From: Paenibacillus durus
Lineage (GTDB): Bacteria > Bacillota > Bacilli > Paenibacillales > Paenibacillaceae
Reading direction: 5' to 3'
Length of the DNA: 64,000 nucleotides
Assembly: GCF_000756615.1 (NCBI RefSeq)
Contig: NZ_CP009288.1
Location: 5,394,001-5,458,000, forward strand
Both the position numbers and the translations under genes were made by a program. Below, in pieces: positions 27,850 through 35,187 of this stretch (positions are counted from its first letter, which is position 1; the number at the start of each line of letters is the position of its first letter). The notes below the pieces were generated by a model that was not told the DNA's origin, ran no database searches, and worked only from the letters and a program-made list of their open reading frames with translations.

Positions 27850-28728
27850 ATGAAAGGCATTATCCTAGCAGGCGGCAGCGGCACGCGCTTATATCCTTTG
27901 ACTATGGTTACAAGCAAGCAGCTGCTGCCGGTCTACGACAAACCGATGATTTATTATCCTTTATCTACTTTAATGCTGGCGGGAATCAAGGACATTTTGA
28001 TTATTTCCACTCCCGAGGACACCCCGAGATTTGAGAGTCTGCTGGGAGACGGTTCCCAGTTCGGCATTTCGCTGCAATACAAAGTTCAGCCGAGTCCCGA
28101 TGGACTGGCTCAAGCCTTTATCCTGGGCGAAGATTTTATCGGCAGCGATTCGGTTGCTATGGTTCTCGGAGACAATATTTACTATGGGGCCGGCATGCGT
28201 CAAATGCTTAAACGCGCTTCGGACAAACCGCAGGGCGCTACGGTATTCGGTTATCACGTTCCCGATCCGGAACGTTTTGGCGTTGTGGAGTTTAATGGGG
28301 ACGGCAAAGTCCTCTCCATCGAAGAAAAACCTGCACAGCCCAAGTCGAACTATGCGGTTACGGGGCTGTATTTTTACGACAATCGGGTCGTGGATATCGC
28401 GAAGAACGTAAAGCCTTCGCCCCGGGGCGAACTGGAAATCACTTCGGTTAACGAGGAATATCTGAGACTTGGCGAGCTGGATGTGGAGCTGCTGGGACGC
28501 GGCTTTACGTGGCTGGATACCGGCACTCACCAGAGTCTGGTAGACGCAACCAATTTTGTCAGAACGATCGAGGACCATCAAGGCATCAAAATCGCCGCAC
28601 CGGAGGAAATCGCATATATTAACGGATGGATTACTGAGGAACAACTGCTGGCCTGCGGCGAGAAGCTTAGCAAAACCGGCTACGGACAGTATTTGATCAA
28701 AGTGGCTAACGGTAGAATCAAATATTAA
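27850..28728 (+). CDS. rfbA: Glucose-1-phosphate thymidylyltransferase
   Basis: 292 aa, full length. First step of dTDP-rhamnose synthesis: dTTP plus glucose-1-phosphate gives dTDP-glucose. The signature IILAGGSGTRLYPLTMVTSK is at the start, then LPVYDKPMIYYPLS, MVLGDNIYYG with the metal Asp, GVVEFNGDGKVLSIEEKP and WLDTGTHQSL. It lies 10 nt (or 19 nt, depending on the next start) before rfbC on the same strand. It completes the pathway whose last two genes, rfbB and rfbD, are in the glycan cluster on the other strand. Confidence 0.96.
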   Translation: MKGIILAGGSGTRLYPLTMVTSKQLLPVYDKPMIYYPLSTLMLAGIKDILIISTPEDTPRFESLLGDGSQFGISLQYKVQPSPDGLAQAFILGEDFIGSDSVAMVLGDNIYYGAGMRQMLKRASDKPQGATVFGYHVPDPERFGVVEFNGDGKVLSIEEKPAQPKSNYAVTGLYFYDNRVVDIAKNVKPSPRGELEITSVNEEYLRLGELDVELLGRGFTWLDTGTHQSLVDATNFVRTIEDHQGIKIAAPEEIAYINGWITEEQLLACGEKLSKTGYGQYLIKVANGRIKY

Positions 28729-28747
28729 TGCGGAAAGAGTGGAATCG

Positions 28748-29308
28748 ATGAAATTTACACAAACGAATCTGGAAGGCGTTCTAATCGTAGAACCCACGGT
28801 ATTCGGCGACCATCGCGGCTGGTTCATGGAAACCTACAGTCAGGCCAAATTTCTGGAACAGGGGATCGACCTGAACTTTGTACAGGATAATCAGTCCTAC
28901 TCGGCGGTTAAAGGGACGCTGCGCGGGCTCCACTACCAGTTGAACCCCAAAGCGCAGACGAAGCTCGTCCGCTGTACACGCGGCAGTATCTTTGATGTGG
29001 CCGTAGACATCCGGAAGGGGAGCCCCAGCTACGGCAAATGGTTCGGTATCGAGCTGAGCGCGGACAACAAGAAGCAGCTGCTTATCCCTAAAGGTTTCGC
29101 CCACGGCTTCATGACGCTGACCGAGGACGTAGAGGTCCAGTATAAATGCGACGAATTATATGCACCCGAATGTGACGGAGGCATCCTGTGGAATGACCCG
29201 GACATCGGCATTGAGTGGCCTATTGATGTTGTGCCCGTGCTGTCAGCCAAGGACGAGAAAGCGCCGCTGTTAAAAGACGCGAATCTCAATTTCGTATACA
29301 ACGCATGA
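28748..29308 (+). CDS. rfbC: dTDP-4-dehydrorhamnose 3,5-epimerase
   Basis: 186 aa from the ATG at 28748; a GTG nine bases earlier is possible but adds residues not usual in the family. The cupin-like epimerase motifs are present: the catalytic His in TLRGLHYQ, the KLVRCTRGSIFDVAVDIRKGSPSYGKW block and the PKGFAHGFMTL segment. It converts dTDP-4-dehydro-6-deoxyglucose to the L-rhamno form, which RfbD then reduces. It follows rfbA in a two-gene operon. Confidence 0.95.
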   Translation: MKFTQTNLEGVLIVEPTVFGDHRGWFMETYSQAKFLEQGIDLNFVQDNQSYSAVKGTLRGLHYQLNPKAQTKLVRCTRGSIFDVAVDIRKGSPSYGKWFGIELSADNKKQLLIPKGFAHGFMTLTEDVEVQYKCDELYAPECDGGILWNDPDIGIEWPIDVVPVLSAKDEKAPLLKDANLNFVYNA

Positions 29309-29321
29309 GTGCAGATCAGTG

Positions 29322-29366
29322 AAAAAAGAACCTCCATTCCGCCTCGATCGCGGTTTGGAGGTTCTT
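29322..29366 (-). terminator. Terminator between convergent rfbC and the stalk-domain gene
   Basis: An 11-bp perfect outer stem (AAGAACCTCCA and complement) encloses a second CCGC/GCGG stem. On the minus strand it is followed by TTTTTT, so it mainly serves the minus-strand gene. On the plus strand the T-tract is poor. Confidence 0.75.
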
Positions 29367-29401
29367 GCTGTCTAGGCCATGGATCAATCCGCCCCCTGTT
29401 C

Positions 29402-31318
29402 CTACTCACCCTCATCCGTAAACCGGAACGACTGGAGCGTCCGTTCCAGCACCTCCTGCTGCGCTTCTGTTGCGTTCGCATCGCCCAGCGTGGCCGTAAG
29501 GGTAAAGACAACATCAGCGTGGCTGAAGACGATGGCCCGAATGTGGGAGGGGATGCTGCTTTTATTTTGCCGCACGGTCATTTCCACAGCCGGTACTCCG
29601 GCGAATATCGTATCCCGTACGCTTTCGACGACCGGGCCTTTTGGATCGTCGCTCGTGTTCCGGTAGTACTCTTTAAGCTGGTTTACCGTATAGTCAAAGG
29701 ACCCTCCCGGAAGCAAAGCGATCTGGAACCGGCCGCCGGTGAATCGGTACTCGACGTTCTGCAGCTCGAATGCCCCTTCGGAAGGCGTCCACAGCCGCGG
29801 CATGTGGATGGTGTAGCCGTAGGTTTTGGATATTTTGACGGCGGTTTTATTTTTCAGCGCGGGATAGTCATTCTGCTCCATTCGGCCGAAGTTCTCTTTT
29901 ATCGTGTCAAAATCAATCTTCAGCGAAGCCAGCACATCCCTAAATTTCGCCTTATCCTCGTCCTGCCCATCAGGAACGGCATACTCCGCGTAGTAGCGGT
30001 AACCGCTCCTCAGCAGCAGTACCTGATACTCCGTGATCCAACCGCTGCCATAATTGTACCGGACTTCCCGGACCCGCGCCGGAATGCCGGAAACCTCCAC
30101 TGCCGTAATCCCCTGCTCACTGTAAGCCCCTGGCACAAACAAATCCGCATCTTTCAATCTCAGCTCCTCTTCCCAACTGTCTAGGGATGAAGCCGCCTGT
30201 GCCGAGGTAATGTTCAGCTTCAAATAGCTGCCTTTTTTGCTCTCATAGGCGAGATGCTGATTGTCTGCGCTCCATCCGGCGGGAATCTGCAGAGAAATGC
30301 CGTAATCGTCGCTTCCTGCGGTCCGCAGACCGTCCCGAACGGCCGACAGATCCCGAATGGATCCATCCTTGTTGTCAAAGGAAGGACGAAACGATCCCAG
30401 CAGCCCAGCGTACTTGGCAAAATCTTTATAGTTCACCGCATGGTCAGCCGTTAAATACAGCTCATATAATCGCCCATTCGCATAATACTGCCGGCCCTCC
30501 CACATCGCCCCGGAAGAATCTTTGCTGACTATGCGGGCATAAGGGGTGGACGCCTGCGGAACAGCTTCCCGGTCCAGTACGATTTCGCCGCTCTCTTCAG
30601 CGCCGCGTACCAGTTGTTCCAGCAGTTCGTCCGCGTCTGCGGCAGCTTCCTGCGGCGACACATGCACCTCCAGGTAGTACGCGTTGTCCGCACTCTCGAA
30701 GGTGGCCACGCTCTCTTCTCCGCCGCTGTTGCCGATAATGAGACCGGCCGGATAATTCATGCTCCACTTATAATAGCTGTTGCCGACCTTAGTCTTGCCC
30801 GCCTCGCTGTCGATCCCGCTCTCAGGCAGGCTTCCATCCCCCGGTTCCGCAGCAGGCACCGTTACCACGACGCTTCCGCCGCTGCCGGCTGAAACCTTCG
30901 CCCCGATGACCCCGGCTACAAAGCGCAGCGGCGCCATAAGCACCCCGTTCACCATTCGCGGGGGAGCAGCCAGCTTCACTTTCTGACCGTCCTTCCAGGC
31001 GGATGTGCTGCCAATGGTCATTGCGCCTGTATGAGGGCCGTAGGTCACTTTGACAACGTCGCTGCTTCCCAGCATGACCCCGCTGTTGAACGCTTTTTTG
31101 AACACTCCGAGCGGAACCATGACACTGCCATTCTCCAAAAATGGCGCGGCGATGGCAAGGGCCTGTCCATTCGCTTTCGCTTCCTTGCTTCCCACCTTCA
31201 GGGTCAGCATAAGAGTACTGCTTGACGCGGCCCTTGCAGCGCCTTCCGGCAGCATGCCCGCCAGTACGATCAGCGCAGCCAGCATAGCATGCAGGACTTT
31301 TAAGCATATCTTTTTCAT
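29402..31318 (-). CDS. Secreted protein with copper amine oxidase N-terminal-like stalk domain
   Basis: 638 aa. A signal peptide (MKKICLKVLHAMLAALIVLAGMLP...ARA) ends near residue 30. Residues about 35-155 are a stalk domain of the copper amine oxidase N-terminal type (VMVPLGVFKKAF, MVNGVLMAPLRFVAGVIGAKV). The rest is a beta-rich extracellular region that seems to hold three similar units, each with a YxxxxPxxW or IPAGW-type start (MNYPAGLIIG, ISLQIPAGWS, YTIHMPRLW) and ending near LASLKIDF or LGSFRPSF or LQSFRF. No catalytic motif is visible. GGGGGAG precedes the ATG. It lies 29 nt after htrA and shares its transcript, so a role in envelope quality control is possible. Confidence 0.72.
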   Translation of the reverse strand: MKKICLKVLHAMLAALIVLAGMLPEGAARAASSSTLMLTLKVGSKEAKANGQALAIAAPFLENGSVMVPLGVFKKAFNSGVMLGSSDVVKVTYGPHTGAMTIGSTSAWKDGQKVKLAAPPRMVNGVLMAPLRFVAGVIGAKVSAGSGGSVVVTVPAAEPGDGSLPESGIDSEAGKTKVGNSYYKWSMNYPAGLIIGNSGGEESVATFESADNAYYLEVHVSPQEAAADADELLEQLVRGAEESGEIVLDREAVPQASTPYARIVSKDSSGAMWEGRQYYANGRLYELYLTADHAVNYKDFAKYAGLLGSFRPSFDNKDGSIRDLSAVRDGLRTAGSDDYGISLQIPAGWSADNQHLAYESKKGSYLKLNITSAQAASSLDSWEEELRLKDADLFVPGAYSEQGITAVEVSGIPARVREVRYNYGSGWITEYQVLLLRSGYRYYAEYAVPDGQDEDKAKFRDVLASLKIDFDTIKENFGRMEQNDYPALKNKTAVKISKTYGYTIHMPRLWTPSEGAFELQNVEYRFTGGRFQIALLPGGSFDYTVNQLKEYYRNTSDDPKGPVVESVRDTIFAGVPAVEMTVRQNKSSIPSHIRAIVFSHADVVFTLTATLGDANATEAQQEVLERTLQSFRFTDEGE

Positions 31319-31347
31319 TTTCGGTTCTCCCCCGCTTTCGCTTCCTG

Positions 31348-32472
31348 TTACTCTGCCGGTCCGCTGTCTTCGCCGCCGACTGCCTCCTCCGTATTGACCA
31401 CTGGATCTCCTTGCCCCAGTACCAGCTTGCGCTGGACGATATCTCCGCCGCTCTGCATGAGCAGCTGAACGGTCTGCCCCGGACGATAGTGCTTGAACAG
31501 TTCATTGATATCGACCGCCGAGGTCACCCTATGACCGTCGATGCTGTACAATTCATCCCCTTCGGAAATACCGGCTTTGCGCGCTTCCTCGGTGGATACC
31601 TTCGTTACGGTAAGCGGGTCTTCCGCCGGCAGACCGATAATGGCGGACCAGCTCTCCTGAAGCTCTAGTCCCAGGCTTGGGCGCCTTACTTCACCGTAAG
31701 CGAACAACTGCTTGATGATATAGCGGACCGTTTCCGCAGGAATGGCAAATCCCGTATTTTCCACACCGACCGCCGAATATTTCATACTGACGATGCCGAT
31801 AACTTTTCCATTCATGTTAACAAGGGGGCCGCCGCTGTTGCCCGGATTAATAGCCGCATCGCTCTGCAAAAGACGGTACGACGCATCGACCACCCGTCCC
31901 GATCCGCTGACAACGCCGACGGTGGCGGAATTGCGCAGCGCGAAGGATAAGGGCGCGCCGATGGCGACGACCTTTTCACCGACTCTTACATTCGAGACTT
32001 CAGCGAAGGAAGCAGGCTTGAGGGAAGCCGCGTTGATCTTAAGCAGCGCCACATCGCTGACTTCATCCGCATACACATCCTTGACGCTGTACGATTTGCC
32101 ATCCGCTGTCACTACCGTAGCATTTCGCATGCCGCCAATGACATGCGCATTCGTAACGATCCACCCTCCGCTTGTGATGATGACGCCCGACCCATGCATC
32201 AGATTGTAGCGGTTATCGAGGCCCGTATTTTTCTCGCCCTGGGCCTTGCCGATAATGCCGACTACCGACGGAGACAGACGTTTATAGATTTGCGGAACCC
32301 GGTCCGAAGCGGATACCCCCGCTCCTGTGGATGTTGGACTCGCGGCAGCCGCTTCACCTTTCCGGGCCGCTTCGGATACGGGTACGCTCCAGCCCAAGGC
32401 TAGTCCCAGAACGAAACTGCACAGCAAAAAGCGCAGAATTTTGTCACGCATACGCATCATACTTCTTCCCAT
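31348..32472 (-). CDS. HtrA/DegP-like serine protease with one PDZ domain
   Basis: 374 aa from the ATG at 32472, with AGGAG 8 nt upstream; upstream in-frame codons lie in the terminator of the previous gene. A signal/anchor (ILRFLLCSFVLGLALGWSVP) is followed by a trypsin-like domain with the triad His in VTNAHVIGG, Asp in EVSDVALLKI and Ser in INPGNSGGPLV. A PDZ domain follows (TKVSTEEARKAGISEGDELYSIDG, then PGQTVQLLM). Such enzymes degrade or refold damaged proteins outside the membrane. It heads a two-gene unit with the stalk-domain protein, 29 nt apart. A CssRS-type control site was not found. Confidence 0.88.
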   Translation of the reverse strand: MGRSMMRMRDKILRFLLCSFVLGLALGWSVPVSEAARKGEAAAASPTSTGAGVSASDRVPQIYKRLSPSVVGIIGKAQGEKNTGLDNRYNLMHGSGVIITSGGWIVTNAHVIGGMRNATVVTADGKSYSVKDVYADEVSDVALLKINAASLKPASFAEVSNVRVGEKVVAIGAPLSFALRNSATVGVVSGSGRVVDASYRLLQSDAAINPGNSGGPLVNMNGKVIGIVSMKYSAVGVENTGFAIPAETVRYIIKQLFAYGEVRRPSLGLELQESWSAIIGLPAEDPLTVTKVSTEEARKAGISEGDELYSIDGHRVTSAVDINELFKHYRPGQTVQLLMQSGGDIVQRKLVLGQGDPVVNTEEAVGGEDSGPAE

Positions 32473-32526
32473 ACGTTTATCTCCTCTTTTACCCCAATAA
32501 TATCGTTCCGCTGCCTTCGCCTTGAA

Positions 32527-32574
32527 AAAGAAAAAAGACGCCTCTACTCCCGCGAACGGCGGCAAAGGTGTCTT
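32527..32574 (-). terminator. Terminator after the small membrane protein gene
   Basis: The stem AAGACGCCT/AGGTGTCTT (one G-T pair) with a nested GC-rich hairpin is followed on the minus strand by TTTTTTCTTTTT. It separates the 69-aa gene from htrA. Confidence 0.7.
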
Positions 32575-32628
32575 CGCTGACAAAAAAATCGGTGCTTAAT
32601 ATTGTTCAAGCTGGGGAACGCCGGCTTT

Positions 32629-32838
32629 CTAGCCCAGCCAATATTTGACCATGGCATAATCGGACACGAGAAAGACCAGCAGGCTGACGACTCCGAAGGC
32701 AATCGCGAACTTGTTCTTCTGAGGGGCTCTGAGCAATCGGACAACCCCAATCGTAATCAGAACCGTAAACAAGATCATAAACACATCAAAGGTATGAAAT
32801 CTGGACGCAGTTGCCGTGGCGGCTTCCGCAAGCAGCAT
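32629..32838 (-). CDS. Small two-helix membrane protein
   Basis: 69 aa, with a strong GGAGG site 8 nt before the ATG. Two hydrophobic helices (VFMILFTVLITIGVVRLL and IAFGVVSLLVFLVSDYAMV) are joined by a short basic loop (RAPQKNKF). It resembles in size and layout small Bacillus membrane proteins of the DUF2759 kind, but I cannot confirm that family. It has its own terminator, so it is a separate transcript. Ribosome site, terminator and clean helices support a real gene. Confidence 0.62.
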   Translation of the reverse strand: MLLAEAATATASRFHTFDVFMILFTVLITIGVVRLLRAPQKNKFAIAFGVVSLLVFLVSDYAMVKYWLG

Positions 32839-33435
32839 AGCCCTACCTCCTCATCATGGTTGTCGAGCAGACTTGCCTTTAAGCCGCACAGCCCGCTCTT
32901 TTCCTCATGCCTTTTCACTTCTATGTTACCGTTACCAAAGACGACACGCAATAGAATTTTTCCAAAATCTTATGTAATTGTGACAGCGTTCATTGACACC
33001 CGTGTTTATTATTCAGTTATCAAAGTGCCTGGAGATAAGATGAACCGGCTGCGGCTGCGATGATTAAATAAAGGACATCCACTTCTTGTACAAATATATG
33101 GCATGAGTATCTCGTAAAATACCAGCATATTTAAAGCAGCCAACTAGTAATTTTTTTCGAAAAATCCTTTCTTTGCCGCTCTTATTATACTATTAACGGG
33201 ATTGTACTTGTTTGAATCTTTCATCCTCTCTGCCGGACATCCGCCTTGCGATTTATCAATGGAATCTGGAGGTTCCATAAACAATTGTTATACAGGTTAT
33301 ACCTTACTTCACATACGGGGAGCAGGAAATCTGTTACCATCAAACCAATCTCTCAGCGACCTCGTCGGATTTAAATGAAATCAAGCGAGAACGCAGCTCA
33401 GAACGACAGTGACATAATTTAAGGAGGCTTCATCA
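32839..33435. other. Intergenic region upstream of the siroheme reductase
   Basis: About 600 bp without a supported gene. A TTGACA at about 32993 lacks a good -10. A ribosome site AAGGAGG lies at about 33420. I see no riboswitch, T-box or repeat. Confidence 0.4.
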
Positions 33436-35070
33436 ATGGCATATGAACCCATTTGGACCAAAGAACCGGACAAGCTGTCCAAATTCGAATTCGTCAAACT
33501 GGAAAAAGACGGACTGGACATCATCCGTAACATTATCGAAAAATACGCGCTGGAGGGCTACGATTCCATTCCGGCCGACGACCTGGACCTCTTCAAATGG
33601 GCGGGCGTGTACCAGCAGAAACCGAAGAACGGTCATTTCATGATGCGCGTCCGCATTAATACCGGGGTTATGACTTCCGCCCAGGCGCGGACTCTGGCCG
33701 ATATTTCCCGTCTTTACGGCAGAAATCTTGTCGATATTACCACTCGTCAGGCGATTCAGTTCCACTGGCTGACTGTTGAGAATTTCCCGGATATTTTCAA
33801 GCGTCTGGAGGAGGTCGGCTTATACTCCTTCGAAGCCTGCGGCGACTGCCCGCGCACGATTGTCGGCAATCCGCTTGCCGGAATCGACAAGGACGAGCTG
33901 ATGGACACCAAGGCCCTTGTGGACGAAGTGAACAATTTCTTTGTGCTGAACCGCGATTTCTCCAATCTTCCGCGCAAGCTGAAAATGTCGATCTCCGCGA
34001 ATCCTTACAATAACGCTCATGCCGAGATCAACGATTTGGCATTCACACCTGCGGTCAAGGAGATTGACGGTAAGGAGACGATCGGCTTCCATGTCATGGT
34101 CGGCGGCGGATTGTCCGCCAAGCCGCATCTGGCACAGAAGCTGGATATCTTCGTCCGTCCGGATGAGGTGCTGAAGGTTGCCATAGGCGTGGCGACAATC
34201 TTCCGCGACAATGGATACCGCGAGAAAAGACATCATGCCCGGCTGAAATTCCTGGTGGCCGATTGGGGCGCGGAGAAATTCAAGGACAAGCTGTTCGAGC
34301 TGATTGGGGAGCTGCCTGCGCGCGGCGAGGACAAAACGGCCGGCTGGCAGGCCGCTTATTTCGACGGTGTGCATCCGCAGCCGCAGCAGGGGCTGAACTA
34401 CGTCGGCCTTAACGTGCCTGTCGGACGGCTTAACGCTGACGAGCTGGCACAGCTGGCTGATCTCGCTGACACTTACGGCGACGGCACCATCCGCACGACG
34501 ATGTCGCAGAACGCCATTCTTAGCGGCGTGCCGAATGATAAAGTCGAAGAGCTCCTGGCAGCATCCGTGCTTCAGCGCCTGTCGGCTGCGCCGAAGCCTT
34601 TCATCAGCCGCACCGTCGCCTGTACCGGCAACGAGTTCTGCAGCCTGGCTCTTGTAGAGACGAAAAAGCGTGCTGTCGCTATTGCCGAGTACCTGGACGA
34701 ACGCCTGGACCTTGGGGAGAAAATTCGCCTCCATCTCATCGGCTGCCCGAATGCCTGCGGACAGAAACAGATTGGGGACATCGGACTGCAGGGGGCACTG
34801 GTAAAGACCCCCGAAGGCATGGCCGAAGCTTACGACATTGCTGTCGGCGGCACGCTGGGCGGCGGAGCACAGGGTCCGGCCGCGAAGTTCGCGCAGCCGC
34901 TCAAGGGACGCGTCAAAGCGGACGAAGTCGCAGGCGTGCTTGAACAGCTTCTGCTGTTCTATAAGAGCGAACGCGCCGCAGGCGAGAGCTTCCATGCCTT
35001 TACCGAACGCGTCGGCGTGCCTGCCATTCAGGATAAGCTGAACTCCATTCTATCTACGGTCGCCTCGTGA
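33436..35070 (+). CDS. Ferredoxin-type nitrite/sulfite reductase (siroheme, 4Fe-4S)
   Basis: 544 aa. Two ferredoxin-like half domains alternate with two siroheme half domains. The N-terminal half holds the RQAIQFHWLT and ACGDCPRTIVGNPL segments. The C-terminal half carries the four-cysteine iron-sulfur/siroheme motif CTGNEFC...GCPNACG (C-x5-C then C-x3-C). This is the NirA/Sir family, giving six-electron reduction of nitrite to ammonia or sulfite to sulfide with reduced ferredoxin. Which substrate is used cannot be decided from motifs alone. No siroheme or sulfate-assimilation gene is adjacent. A strong AAGGAGG site precedes the ATG, and a terminator follows at 35125. Confidence 0.88.
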   Translation: MAYEPIWTKEPDKLSKFEFVKLEKDGLDIIRNIIEKYALEGYDSIPADDLDLFKWAGVYQQKPKNGHFMMRVRINTGVMTSAQARTLADISRLYGRNLVDITTRQAIQFHWLTVENFPDIFKRLEEVGLYSFEACGDCPRTIVGNPLAGIDKDELMDTKALVDEVNNFFVLNRDFSNLPRKLKMSISANPYNNAHAEINDLAFTPAVKEIDGKETIGFHVMVGGGLSAKPHLAQKLDIFVRPDEVLKVAIGVATIFRDNGYREKRHHARLKFLVADWGAEKFKDKLFELIGELPARGEDKTAGWQAAYFDGVHPQPQQGLNYVGLNVPVGRLNADELAQLADLADTYGDGTIRTTMSQNAILSGVPNDKVEELLAASVLQRLSAAPKPFISRTVACTGNEFCSLALVETKKRAVAIAEYLDERLDLGEKIRLHLIGCPNACGQKQIGDIGLQGALVKTPEGMAEAYDIAVGGTLGGGAQGPAAKFAQPLKGRVKADEVAGVLEQLLLFYKSERAAGESFHAFTERVGVPAIQDKLNSILSTVAS

Positions 35071-35078
35071 TTGATTGC

Positions 35079-35120
35079 TGAAACAACGGAATTGCGTGTT
35101 GAAATAACGGAATTGCGCAC
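35079..35120. repeat. Tandem pair of 21-bp repeats
   Basis: Two head-to-tail copies of TGAAAYAACGGAATTGCGYR (21 bp each, three to four differences) stand between the reductase stop and its terminator. Each copy keeps AACGGAATTGCG. Confidence 0.6.
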
Positions 35121-35124
35121 GTTT

Positions 35125-35154
35125 AAAGGCCGCGGCAGAAGCCGCGGCCCTTTT
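35125..35154. terminator. Terminator between convergent siroheme reductase gene and uvrA
   Basis: The perfect 9-bp GC stem GGCCGCGGC/GCCGCGGCC with AGAA loop is followed by CTTTT on the plus strand and preceded by AAA. It can act on both transcripts. Confidence 0.8.
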
Positions 35155-35187
35155 GCATATCTTTATTATAAAAATCTGACGCTCACC

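Noticed and set aside
33061..33435. Possible SAM riboswitch or T-box before the siroheme reductase
   Set aside because: No S-box or T-box core sequence and no terminator hairpin before the start codon were found.
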